From the NCBI RefSeq assembly GCF_002101965.1, contig NZ_LQQA01000010.1, positions 186,001-250,000 on the forward strand: 64,000 nucleotides of DNA. The letters run 5' to 3'. Position numbers and translations under genes: made by a program. The notes beneath the pieces were generated by a model that was not told the DNA's origin, ran no database searches, and saw nothing but the letters and a program-made list of their open reading frames with translations. This stretch comes from Mycolicibacterium wolinskyi. GTDB taxonomy: Bacteria; Actinomycetota; Actinomycetes; Mycobacteriales; Mycobacteriaceae. This document shows, in pieces, positions 8,416 through 16,218 of the stretch. Numbering within the stretch: the first letter of the stretch is position 1; the number at the start of each line of letters is the position of its first letter.

Positions 8416-8705
8416 ATCGTTGCTTAAACGTCTTGGCAGGCACCAGTCGTTGACGGGCTCTCACGGATACTATCTATAGAGTGAGTAAATCCGCTGTCGC
8501 GCAACGTTTTTAACCCACGGTTAATTGCGAGTGCCTGTATTCGCTGACGAGTACCATGCGGACTGGCTGCGGGCTAGCTGCGGCGCTTGAAAGCGCCCGA
8601 ATCCACAGTCAGCGTCGCCTATAACATCATTGCGTCGCGCCTACGGCGGCCTCAGGGGATAACCCCCTAAGCTCGGGCTCCTACACGGATCGGGGCGGGT
8701 GGCAC
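8416..8705 (+). other. Noncoding left leader of the island with possible promoter
   Basis: These 290 bases between attL and the first island gene contain no credible coding frame. TTGACG at 8450 followed 17 bases later by TCTATA (8473) is a plausible sigma-A-like promoter for the rightward gene at 8706. A hairpin-like AGGGGATAACCCCCT lies near 8654. Integrase arm-type sites would be expected here, but I cannot identify them with confidence. Confidence 0.4.
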
Positions 8706-10358
8706 ATGAGTGACTTTCCTAAAGAGGATCAGACTTCTGCGATGGACACGCTATTGCAACTCCAGATGCGCAGGCGGTTCCTAGAGAACGGAGGTTCTGC
8801 GTGGACGACCGTGTACCGCGACTGGCATAACGACGAAAGCAACGGTGCTGAGTTCGCCGCGTTCGCCCCTCCCTCGTACCGCGAGACCGCGATAAGCGAC
8901 GCCGAATGGGACCTTTCGATTGGCGGCGGGATGCCGGGCTTCACGCAGTACTACACGGAAGGCCGCCCAGAGGAACCGACATATCTGCAGTTCGGCAACA
9001 CATCTGGCATCGAGCCGATTGTTATCGTGCAAGAACATCACGGTGGCAAACCAAAGTCTTTACCTCAAGTCGCAGAGCATTTCCGGCTCTACCATAATCT
9101 TTGGCCCAGTCCAAATGGTGCCCAATTGATCAAATTGGACGACGACGGTACCGAGTACATTGCAGCAGAAATCACTATGGATGAGGTTAGGATCCGGACC
9201 AAGCTACTTCGGCAATACCAAGCGGGCCGTCAGCTAGACCTTCTGACGTTTGTTGATTCGGTTCAATTCGTGCCGTCCCTAAAGGGGCAAACCGTCGATT
9301 ACAAGTCGTTGAGTGAGCAAATAAGACAAATCGACTGCGCTGTTGACTTCAATGCCTCACATGGTCGCACGGCTGGCTTAAACCGTCCATTCTCAAGGCT
9401 ACTGGGAACTAAGGTGATAGAGCCGCCTGCGCGAGAGTTCGCTGGTATCTCGCCCTATGAAAATGAACGGGAGAACTATCCCGAGTTCATCATCGGAGAA
9501 AGCGACAATGGCGAAGAGATCCGCCACTCATGTGACCCCGAAAAGCTCGCAAATTATTTTGGAAAGAATCCAGAGTCACCACATTACCTGACGCCTGTTT
9601 ATTTCCGTCGCGATGTTCTTGTCAAGTACTATGACGAACCTGAGAAGTACTCGGTAGGCGACGGCTCTTTAAGCTGCGGATATTTGTGGGGCGTTCGAGT
9701 TGACAACGATCATCCGGATTATGTAATGGTGTTCCTCGGAGATCTTGGACGGGACCTACCATCCGCTGAACGGGACTATTGGCGGAGTTACAATATCAGT
9801 CCAACCGGCGCAATGAGCGACACGAATTATCGGCGCTCTTTTTTGTCGCAGCCGGTAGATCCCCAAGCTGCTGACCTTCGCTTGAAACAGCTGTACAGCA
9901 GGTTTCGGAGAGACTGGAAAGCCCGGTACGGATGGGACCTCTTTCGCGATCCGGTTGCTGCCGACGAGCACGTCCTGAAGCGGCTGCGCGTGCCCCTCAA
10001 TAACAGCCAGCCCGAGTTCGAGGGCCAAGTGATGAACATGGCCAAAGTGCTCGTTGACTCGCTGAACGAATCCAAGCTTCAAGAGTTATTGGGTGACAAA
10101 GTGGAGGGCGAGAAGGGAATCGCAAAGCTAAAAAGATGGCTCGAACATGAAAGCTATCCCGATCCGGACGCCATCGTCACGATCCTTCAGCGCGTGCAGC
10201 GACTCCGGTCCCGGGTGGCGGCGCACCGGAAGGGCTCGGACTACGAATCGTTTGTACGCGCCGAGCTCGGAGACGAAGGATCAGTTCGAGGCGTCTCAAA
10301 CCTTATGGCAGCAGCGTCGGAGATGCTGGTCGCGCTGAGAGCGGTCTTCCTGGCTTAG
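8706..10358 (+). CDS. Island protein of unknown function with HEPN-like C-terminus
   Basis: A 550-residue protein from ATG 8706 with GGGGCGGGTGG just upstream. I do not recognise the N-terminal ~400 residues: soluble, rich in aromatic and acidic residues, no signal or membrane segments. The C-terminal ~120 residues are helical. They include FEGQVMNMAKVLVDSLNES and, at residues ~501-507, RSRVAAH followed by RKGSDYESF, which fits the R-x4-6-H signature of HEPN domains, many of which are RNases in anti-phage and toxin systems. The HEPN call is my reading of a short motif, not a confirmed domain. Codon use is AT-richer than neighbouring core genes, with TTA leucines. It is convergent with the protease gene, 31 bases from stop to stop. 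Confidence 0.55.
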   Translation: MSDFPKEDQTSAMDTLLQLQMRRRFLENGGSAWTTVYRDWHNDESNGAEFAAFAPPSYRETAISDAEWDLSIGGGMPGFTQYYTEGRPEEPTYLQFGNTSGIEPIVIVQEHHGGKPKSLPQVAEHFRLYHNLWPSPNGAQLIKLDDDGTEYIAAEITMDEVRIRTKLLRQYQAGRQLDLLTFVDSVQFVPSLKGQTVDYKSLSEQIRQIDCAVDFNASHGRTAGLNRPFSRLLGTKVIEPPAREFAGISPYENERENYPEFIIGESDNGEEIRHSCDPEKLANYFGKNPESPHYLTPVYFRRDVLVKYYDEPEKYSVGDGSLSCGYLWGVRVDNDHPDYVMVFLGDLGRDLPSAERDYWRSYNISPTGAMSDTNYRRSFLSQPVDPQAADLRLKQLYSRFRRDWKARYGWDLFRDPVAADEHVLKRLRVPLNNSQPEFEGQVMNMAKVLVDSLNESKLQELLGDKVEGEKGIAKLKRWLEHESYPDPDAIVTILQRVQRLRSRVAAHRKGSDYESFVRAELGDEGSVRGVSNLMAAASEMLVALRAVFLA

Positions 10359-10389
10359 CAGAGATGTCGGCTTCGCCGTACTACTGATT

Positions 10390-11532
10390 TCAGAGGCTTA
10401 GCGGATCCTCAAACGTCACAAGGTGTCGCAGACCGAAATCGTCCAGCGCGCGCATCAGCTCGCTAGCGGGGATACCTCGGTAGAACGGAGCAGCATCTGT
10501 GAGTTCATCACTGTTCCCGTCATCTTCGGACGCATTGCTCTCCGGCTGTGTAGACGAAGTGTGCGAAGACTCCTGAAACACGATGCCGATCACACGACCG
10601 TCGTGCGCGACGATTGGGCCTCCGCTGTTGCCGGGCCGGGCGATAGCTGAGAACAGGAACATCTTCGTTCGACCCGGTGTATCCCAAGGTTCGGCGTCGA
10701 CCTCTCGAATCGGTGGCATCTCGCCGAGAGGTAGTACAACTTCACCCCGCTGAAGCGTCATCCCGGTATCCACCATCCAGGACACCCGCGGATACCCAAG
10801 GAGGTAAACCTCGTCTGCCCAAGCAGGATCGCGAAAGACCATTCCTTCGAGCGATTGCAGCCGGCCCTCCTCGGGGCCCTTGATTTTGATGATCGCTACA
10901 TCTAATTCCGGGTGCTGGAACACCTCCAGGCTCTCCGAAGTAGCGGTGGGATCCGGCTCGCGACCTATCACTGGTACCGCGATCTGCAAACGGTGCCCTG
11001 CCAAGGCTTGGGTTACGTGCTTATTGGTTATGATGTGCGATCTGTCCAGAACCAATCCAGTGCCCCAATGCGGACTTTCGGCTGCACTGATCTGAACGGT
11101 GACGGGCTTGAAGGCTTCGATGATGAGCTCAGGGCCAAGCGCCTCGGCTAGCCATGTGTAGCCCTTCTTTTGAGCTGACAACACACCGTGCGAGACATAG
11201 CGCTGGCCTAACAGTGGATAGTCCGCATCCCAGCCCGCAGCCATCAGCAGGCCCGCCCGCTCCATCGCTGCCAGCAACCGAGAAGCCGCGACCGCGTCGC
11301 CCGGTTGCACCCCCTTCTTCTGGATGAAGTTTACAAAGTCGCTCACCGTCCATCCCTCGAACGGCTTATCCGTGAATGGCTTTCCGATCAATGCAGCATT
11401 CGCGCCGCGTCTCGCGCCTAATGGGTCGAAGAAGCTATGCGCGAACCCAGCGACGACGAGCCGCCAGCCCAAGCTCTGCGGCACTAGGCCTGCAAGCTTC
11501 GATCCTCGGGGGTTCTCATCGGATGGCACCAC
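10390..11532 (-). CDS. Cytosolic trypsin-like serine protease with N-terminal accessory domain
   Basis: 380 residues with a complete S1-type catalytic triad: His172 in IITNKHV, Asp211 in HPELDVAII and Ser303 in RPGNSGGPIV. The protease domain spans ~140-330. There is no signal peptide, membrane segment or PDZ domain, unlike secreted HtrA/DegP proteins, so it should act in the cytoplasm. Residues 1-135 form a separate domain (WRLVVAGFAHSFFDPLGARR, WTVSDFVNFIQKKG) that might be a recruitment or effector-associated domain like those fused to trypsins in NTP-dependent conflict systems. The start is GTG 11532 or 11529, with no strong ribosome site. It is divergent from the GNAT gene. A defence role is inferred from island context. 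Confidence 0.75.
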   Translation of the reverse strand: MVPSDENPRGSKLAGLVPQSLGWRLVVAGFAHSFFDPLGARRGANAALIGKPFTDKPFEGWTVSDFVNFIQKKGVQPGDAVAASRLLAAMERAGLLMAAGWDADYPLLGQRYVSHGVLSAQKKGYTWLAEALGPELIIEAFKPVTVQISAAESPHWGTGLVLDRSHIITNKHVTQALAGHRLQIAVPVIGREPDPTATSESLEVFQHPELDVAIIKIKGPEEGRLQSLEGMVFRDPAWADEVYLLGYPRVSWMVDTGMTLQRGEVVLPLGEMPPIREVDAEPWDTPGRTKMFLFSAIARPGNSGGPIVAHDGRVIGIVFQESSHTSSTQPESNASEDDGNSDELTDAAPFYRGIPASELMRALDDFGLRHLVTFEDPLSL

Positions 11533-11677
11533 CCACTCGACGCTACATATATCTGCTGCCGAGAAGGGGGTGGGGGGAGGCCCTTCAGATAACTCGACTC
11601 CGCCTCGGACAGCCAGCGTGCCGTCTCTCTCCGTGTCGCTGACGCGGCGACCCGCTGATCGCGGTAGCTTCCCCAGC

Positions 11678-12232
11678 GTGATTCAACTTGCGAATAACGA
11701 TGCGGAGCGGCAAGAAGTGCTCGACTTCTTCCTCAAGATATTCGACGACATCGACTCGAACGCTGTGCCGATGACTGCGCACGACGATCTGTACAGGCCT
11801 CTCGTTGTTCAGTACCGAGACAACGCAAGTGGGCGGTTGGTAGGAGCGGCGCTCAGTTGCAGGGCGCAGGTTGCCGCTGGGTCAGCCTTAATGATCAAGA
11901 GGGGTGCTCAGTTGCCACCAGCCAACGACTACTCCGCTGTACTGGACAGACATAGTGAACTTGATCTGATGGGCGTCGCGCCCGAAGCGAGAAACCAGGG
12001 AATTGGTACGCAGATGCTCTCCTATCTAGAAAAGCGGCTGCGTTCGCAGGGAGTACGTGTCTGGTTCGGAAACGTAACGAGCGACCTCGAAGTTGACCGC
12101 TTACGCAAGTTTTACGCATCGCACGGCTTCACCGTGCTCGACACTGGCCAGCCATTGCCGCCGTTCTTGGGTCGAACATGGATCTCGCCCTCAGCGATTC
12201 CACCCGCCTACTACTTCTATAAGAAGCTGTAG
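11678..12232 (+). CDS. GNAT family N-acetyltransferase
   Basis: 184 residues from GTG 11678, which starts the conserved fold and avoids the divergent protease gene; the frame is open further upstream but that part is not protein-like. The acetyl-CoA pyrophosphate loop is ARNQGIGTQML within ELDLMGVAPEARNQGIGTQM (motif A, R/Q-x-x-G-x-G/A), followed by LEKRLRSQGV and a motif-B-like LRKFYASHGFTVLDTG. The substrate cannot be predicted. It could acetylate a protein, a charged tRNA or a small molecule. It sits in the middle of the island between the protease and the control/integration genes. Confidence 0.8.
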   Translation: MIQLANNDAERQEVLDFFLKIFDDIDSNAVPMTAHDDLYRPLVVQYRDNASGRLVGAALSCRAQVAAGSALMIKRGAQLPPANDYSAVLDRHSELDLMGVAPEARNQGIGTQMLSYLEKRLRSQGVRVWFGNVTSDLEVDRLRKFYASHGFTVLDTGQPLPPFLGRTWISPSAIPPAYYFYKKL

Positions 12233-12282
12233 CTCCAGGCGACGTTTGACGCTCTGTCTATGCCAGGATGTAGATCCATATC

Positions 12283-12918
12283 TCACCCTCGCAATTCGGA
12301 CACATAAGGCGCTTCGTGGTGCTGTGCGCCGCCAACAAGCCGAGAGCTGATGTTCTCAGCATATTCTTGTATCGCTGCATCTAAGTCGGCTGACCAGCCG
12401 TCAGTTGCACAATATTCTTCTGAGATTGTGTTCTCTTTGTGTTCTGAATGGTGTTCTTTATTGAGCTGATCTGTACCAACACACATGGTTCGGTCTAGGC
12501 CACTCGCCCGATCAGGATTGGACCAAGCAGCTTGGTCCGTTCTACGCAGCCTCTGTGGTTCAGACAATCGGGCCACATCGGTGGCAGTAAAACGGCTGGT
12601 TACGTGAATGTGGTACGTCTCGAACGCTCGCGTTCCGCGCTCAGTCGTATGCTTCTGGATCACAAGCAGCCGAGCTTCCGCCAACTCACGTATCGCCTTC
12701 CTGACGCGCTGCCGGCCCCAACCGAATCGCGAAGCAATTTTCACTGCTGATTCTCTATATCCGTCGCCGTGGGATAGCAGAAGGACGTACACCCGAAAAG
12801 CCTCGGCCGACAAGTCTGGATCGCGAGCTAAAGCGTTACTCAACTGCGTAAAGCTGCTAGTAAGTGCCCCTCCATGCTTCTTAATAGGATTGCAGGTGCT
12901 GAGCGAGCTATTAATCAA
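12283..12918 (-). CDS. Winged-helix/HTH DNA-binding protein of the island
   Basis: A 211-residue protein. Residues ~20-100 form a helix-turn-helix/winged helix: LSAEAFRVYVLLLSHGDGY, then RFGWGRQRVRKAIRELAEARLLVIQKH, resembling helix-turn-helix domains found in actinobacterial integrative elements and replication-related proteins. The C-terminal half is polar and low in homology cues. It lies 27 bases downstream of the excisionase-like gene in the same direction and is probably co-transcribed. A role in controlling excision or replication of the element is inferred. Confidence 0.65.
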   Translation of the reverse strand: MINSSLSTCNPIKKHGGALTSSFTQLSNALARDPDLSAEAFRVYVLLLSHGDGYRESAVKIASRFGWGRQRVRKAIRELAEARLLVIQKHTTERGTRAFETYHIHVTSRFTATDVARLSEPQRLRRTDQAAWSNPDRASGLDRTMCVGTDQLNKEHHSEHKENTISEEYCATDGWSADLDAAIQEYAENISSRLVGGAQHHEAPYVSELRG

Positions 12919-12945
12919 GACAGTCTCCTATGCTCGGAATGGGCC

Positions 12946-13128
12946 TCAAGCGGCGAACTGCTCGTCTAGCCAAACCAAAACGTCAGCCCGTCTATAGCGC
13001 AATGTTTTACCGATCCGCGCACCCTTAGGACCCTTCCCAATCTGTCGCCAGTAGTAAGCGGTCGATTCCGAGATACCGAGCAGTTCGCACATCTCGGCCA
13101 ATGTCATTAGTTCGTACTGCTTTTGCAT
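12946..13128 (-). CDS. Excisionase-like MerR-type HTH protein
   Basis: A 60-residue protein from ATG 13128 covering one small winged-helix domain: LMTLAEMCELLGISESTAYY, WRQIGKGPKGARIGKTLRYR and DVLVWLDEQF. This layout is the AlpA/Xis helix-turn-helix-17 family. Such proteins bend DNA at att sites to favour excision and often act as regulators. It sits between the integrase and the winged-helix gene, the standard order in small actinobacterial elements. The inverted repeats immediately upstream are possible binding sites. Confidence 0.8.
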   Translation of the reverse strand: MQKQYELMTLAEMCELLGISESTAYYWRQIGKGPKGARIGKTLRYRRADVLVWLDEQFAA

Positions 13129-13168
13129 AACTAGGAGCGTATGCAGCGATTCGCAAGAACTCGGAAAA

Positions 13169-13241
13169 TGTCCGGAAAGTCGGACAGATATCCCTCGAAA
13201 ACAGGCCGCTGCCTGCAGTCTGCCGTCCGGAAAACCGGACG
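13169..13241. repeat. Two related inverted repeats between int and xis
   Basis: TGTCCG/CGGACA with a 6-base spacer occupies 13169-13186, and CGTCCGG-AAAA-CCGGACG, a perfect palindrome, occupies 13224-13241. Both contain TCCGGAAA. They lie in the 115 bases between the excisionase start and the integrase stop, so they could be Xis/repressor operators, recombinase arm sites, or in the second case an integrase terminator. Confidence 0.5.
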
Positions 13242-13243
13242 GG

Positions 13244-14527
13244 CTACACCGCCTGCGTGGCCGCGTCCATCGCGGCTGCCAAGTTGTCGAAGTCGTCCGG
13301 CAGCTTGTGGCTGTAGACATTCAGCGTCGTCGTCGCGTTCCGGTGCCCAAGTAACTTTTGCACAGTTACCACTGACGCGCCCTCAGACAGCGCCAACGAT
13401 CCGGCAGTGTGTCGCAGGGTGTGCGGCGTGACGCCTTCGAGGCCGAGCTTCGCAACGGCCTGGTCGAACCGCCAGCGAAATCGGCCCAACGTCATAGCCC
13501 CGCCAGCAGCTCCGGGAAACAGGTAATCGGACGGGTCACGGTCGGCGGTTAGCGCGGCCAGTTCGTCGGCAAGCGCCTTCGTCAGGATCGGCACAGACCG
13601 CCGCTGATGTGTCTTTGTGTCGCCCTCTACGTATCCGTGGCGCTGAACGTGGGTTATCGACTTAGACACCGTGATTCGCTTGTGCGCGATGTCCACGTCG
13701 CCGACGCGAAGCGCGATGCACTCACCGAACCTCATACCCGTATAAGCCAGGAATCGGACCATTGCGGCCATGTCGCCACTCTCGGCTGCAAGCTGCCGCA
13801 CCTGCTCATGGGACAAAGCCAGCTCCTTACCCTGCGGCTTCCTCGGCAGTTCGATGTATTCAGCCGGATTGACGGCTAGGTACTTGGCCCGGACCGCGTA
13901 TGCGAGCACCTGTCGCATAACTTGGTAAGCGTGAATGACTCGGGCAGCGGACAGCCCGGCGCTAGGGGTATCCAAAGTAGGGATGCCCTTCGAGTCCTTA
14001 CCTCGCTTAGGTTGCCGTGCAGCCGGATCCGTGGACAGCCACGTCACCCACGTCTGTAGCCGCTCGTGGTCGATATCTCTGAGCCGCTCGTCTTTCCACT
14101 TGGGCAGGATCACCACGTCAAGCAATCCCCGATACCCGGCAATCGTCTTAGGTGCCCGGTTAGCCGCCTTGGCCTTTAGCCACGCCTCGGCGACAGTGCC
14201 GAATGTGACAGCGGACCGCTGCGGATCGGCATAGGTGCCGGTGTTCAGCGCCGTCGTCGTGCCGTCAATGTGGCGCTGCGCGTCGGCGCGCTTGTCGAAC
14301 GCCTTGGCCCGCTCCTGCCCGTTGTGGTCAACCCACCGAGCAAGCCAGCGCTTGCCCTGGCTGTGACGCACGGTGCACACGAACGTTCCCTTGCCGTGCT
14401 TCGGGTCGCTACACCAGACCGGGCCGGGCATCTGATCAGCGGGCCAGTTGACCTGTTCGCCGCGCCGGACTGGCCGGTGCCAGCGGTCCTCTACGCCTGC
14501 CCGGACACTGCGCTTGGGTGTCGTCAC
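13244..14527 (-). CDS. int: Tyrosine-type site-specific recombinase (integrase)
   Basis: A 427-residue phage-type integrase. It has an N-terminal AP2-like arm-binding region (GTFVCTVRHSQGKRWLARWV), a SAM-like core-binding domain around residues 110-230, then the catalytic domain: Arg in TGMRFGECIALRVGDVD, HTLRHTAGSLA (H-x-x-R) and LLGHRNATTTLNVYSH with the nucleophile Tyr. All catalytic residues are present, so it looks active. It lies ~100 bases from the tRNA it uses as its attachment site and points away from it. It should catalyse integration and, with the excisionase-like protein, excision of the island. Confidence 0.95.
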   Translation of the reverse strand: MTTPKRSVRAGVEDRWHRPVRRGEQVNWPADQMPGPVWCSDPKHGKGTFVCTVRHSQGKRWLARWVDHNGQERAKAFDKRADAQRHIDGTTTALNTGTYADPQRSAVTFGTVAEAWLKAKAANRAPKTIAGYRGLLDVVILPKWKDERLRDIDHERLQTWVTWLSTDPAARQPKRGKDSKGIPTLDTPSAGLSAARVIHAYQVMRQVLAYAVRAKYLAVNPAEYIELPRKPQGKELALSHEQVRQLAAESGDMAAMVRFLAYTGMRFGECIALRVGDVDIAHKRITVSKSITHVQRHGYVEGDTKTHQRRSVPILTKALADELAALTADRDPSDYLFPGAAGGAMTLGRFRWRFDQAVAKLGLEGVTPHTLRHTAGSLALSEGASVVTVQKLLGHRNATTTLNVYSHKLPDDFDNLAAAMDAATQAV

Positions 14528-14627
14528 GGTTCAGAGCCTAGAAGATCCTGCGGACTGTGTGCGGACTAGCGCACCTGGCGCGTCACTGCACGGACGCCGA
14601 ATACCGGGCCTGACATACCGCTTTACC

Positions 14628-14670
14628 GTGCCCCCAGTCGGACTCGAACCGACACTTGGCGGATTTTAAG
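14628..14670. repeat. attR: 43-bp repeat inside the intact tRNA gene
   Basis: This is the second copy of the direct repeat found at 8373-8415. It covers the tRNA from the first anticodon-loop base to its 3' end plus one flanking base, so integration leaves a complete tRNA gene. Confidence 0.9.
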
Positions 14671-14702
14671 TCCGCTGCCTCTGCCAATTGGGCTATGGGG
14701 GC
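14629..14702 (-). tRNA. tRNA with UAA anticodon (nominally tRNA-Leu)
   Basis: A 74-nt cloverleaf. Acceptor GCCCCCA pairs with TGGGGGC, discriminator A. The D stem is GCC/GGC with an AATTGG loop, the anticodon stem GCGGA/TCCGC has loop CTTAAAA (anticodon TAA at 14666-14668), and the T arm is GTCGG-TTCGAGT-CCGAC. CCA is not encoded. The variable loop is only 5 nt (CAAGT), a class I shape, whereas bacterial tRNA-Leu is normally class II with a long variable arm. The anticodon reads UUA, a rare codon in this genome. It is the integration target of the island. Confidence 0.85.
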
Positions 14703-14791
14703 CGTCCGGATGAGACCTTATTTCATGACGTCGGCGTCGATGGAATCGCGTTCGGCATGAGCCGACCGCGCCAACCGCAAGCCAGCCCGAG

Positions 14792-16153
14792 TCAGTTGAT
14801 CAGACTGAAGTCAGCCGGCTTCCAGGTCCCGTCGAAGGCCGGCTTGTCGGGCCCATAGATGCGGAAGTACGCGAACCAGCCCCGTCCTGGAACCGTCTGA
14901 ATCCACCGGTCGGCATGTTCTGCGGGGGCGGTCGGGCCGAAGTACAGATCGACCGTGTCGCCGGTCAGGTCTTTCAGCTCGAACAGCGACCGGAGTGCGG
15001 CGTTGGCCTGGTCGGTCTGGACCTGGCTGCGGGTCTCGGCGTCGTAGACCGTCACCGACCAGAACAGGTGGGCCGGGACCGGAAGTGGCACCGTCAGCCG
15101 GTAGCTGTTCGAACCGTCCAGGTAGGCGCCGGAGCCGTCACGCAGGCCCAGCCAGTACAGCGAGCCCGCACCCGGGTCGCGGCGGAACATTGCCGGTGAG
15201 GTGGCGATGGCCTGGAAGAACCACTTGTCGAGCGCGTAGGTGTCGCGGTAGTCCGCGGTGTCGAAGGTGCCGTTTTCGAACCGTAAACTCACCCATTCCC
15301 AGAGCCGATCCGGCCACACGATCCGCTCGGGCTTCCGGTCGGCGAATCCCTCCGCCCGCATCTGCGCGAACCCGATCTGGGCGGCCTGCTCGAAGATCGC
15401 CGTCATCCGGGCATCGGGCGCGAACGGCAGCCCCTTGGCGATCCCGAGGGCGGCCAGGTCGCCGTAGTGCGGACGGCTGTCGGCCAGTGCCGGCTCGGAG
15501 TCGACGACGCGATGGAGCACTTCCCAGAACTTCATCGTCTGCTCGTAGACGTGCGGCGTGGTGTCCTGTGGCATGTCCGTCATGTCGAACCACGTCGGTG
15601 CCGTCCAGTCCGGTCCGGCGTCCAACGGGTACACCTTCACTTCGCGAATCCGCCCCATGGCCGTCTTCACGTCACCGCGCTCGGGCAGTGAGCGCAGCGC
15701 CCCGATGACGCGATACGAATCAGACTGCCCCACTTGATGATCCGCCGGAACAGCGCCTTCATAGCCCGGAGGCAACAGCAGGTGTTTGCCGCCGCGGCCG
15801 CCGTCGGGACCCGGCAGGCCCATGTCGAAGATCCAGCGTTGGTGGAGATCGAGTGCGGCGCCGATGAAGGGCCCGGGCGGAAGCTCGATGACCATCGGAC
15901 CGGCGTGCAGATCCAGCAGCAACGCGCCGTACGGGGTGTCGGAGTTCAGCGTGTACCCGACATGGTGCGGGAGGGTCTCCATGTAGCCGAATGCGTGGTT
16001 GGGCCGCACGCCGACCGCGGCGGTGCCGTCGAAGATCGCGGCTCCCGACACCGAACGATAGAAGTAGCGGTACATCGCGACCGCACGGTTGAGATCCAAA
16101 TAGTCGTAGGCCGTCGCTGCAGCCTCGGGGCCGGGAAATCCGCCTTCTGACAT
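14792..16153 (-). CDS. DUF1254/DUF1214 domain protein
   Basis: A 453-residue protein with both halves of this family. DUF1254 is in the first ~200 residues (AVAMYRYFYRSVSGAAIFDG, HVGYTLNSDTPYGALLLDL, MVIELPPGPF). DUF1214 is near the C-terminus (YRLTVPLPVPAHLFWSVTVY, GWFAYFRIYGPDKPAFDGTW). No signal peptide is evident. Proteins of this family are widespread in mycobacteria and have no firmly established biochemical role. The gene starts at ATG 16153 and ends 89 bases from the tRNA, outside the island. It is divergent from the Ddn-like gene at 16219. Confidence 0.8.
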   Translation of the reverse strand: MSEGGFPGPEAAATAYDYLDLNRAVAMYRYFYRSVSGAAIFDGTAAVGVRPNHAFGYMETLPHHVGYTLNSDTPYGALLLDLHAGPMVIELPPGPFIGAALDLHQRWIFDMGLPGPDGGRGGKHLLLPPGYEGAVPADHQVGQSDSYRVIGALRSLPERGDVKTAMGRIREVKVYPLDAGPDWTAPTWFDMTDMPQDTTPHVYEQTMKFWEVLHRVVDSEPALADSRPHYGDLAALGIAKGLPFAPDARMTAIFEQAAQIGFAQMRAEGFADRKPERIVWPDRLWEWVSLRFENGTFDTADYRDTYALDKWFFQAIATSPAMFRRDPGAGSLYWLGLRDGSGAYLDGSNSYRLTVPLPVPAHLFWSVTVYDAETRSQVQTDQANAALRSLFELKDLTGDTVDLYFGPTAPAEHADRWIQTVPGRGWFAYFRIYGPDKPAFDGTWKPADFSLIN

Positions 16154-16218
16154 ACGACCACCCTAGTGCGTGTCAGGCGAATGCCTGTTTGAATGGTGAG
16201 GAATCGGGGGGAACGACA

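Larger units (their letters stand above)
8373..14670. mobile_element. 6.3-kb integrative island in a tRNA(UAA) gene
   Basis: Identical 43-bp direct repeats (8373-8415 and 14628-14670) bound this element. Each is the 3' part of the tRNA at 14629-14702, starting at the first base of the anticodon loop. The integrase gene lies next to the tRNA end, the usual arrangement for tRNA-targeting tyrosine recombinases. Contents from left to right: HEPN-like protein (+), trypsin-like protease (-), GNAT acetyltransferase (+), winged-helix protein (-), excisionase-like protein (-) and integrase (-). The interior has visibly more A/T-ending codons, including TTA, than the flanks. There are no capsid, conjugation or clear replication genes, so it is a satellite-like or minimal integrative element. 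Confidence 0.9.

Noticed and set aside
8373..14670. Full prophage
   Set aside because: No capsid, portal, terminase, tail or lysis genes; only integration genes, regulators and cargo.
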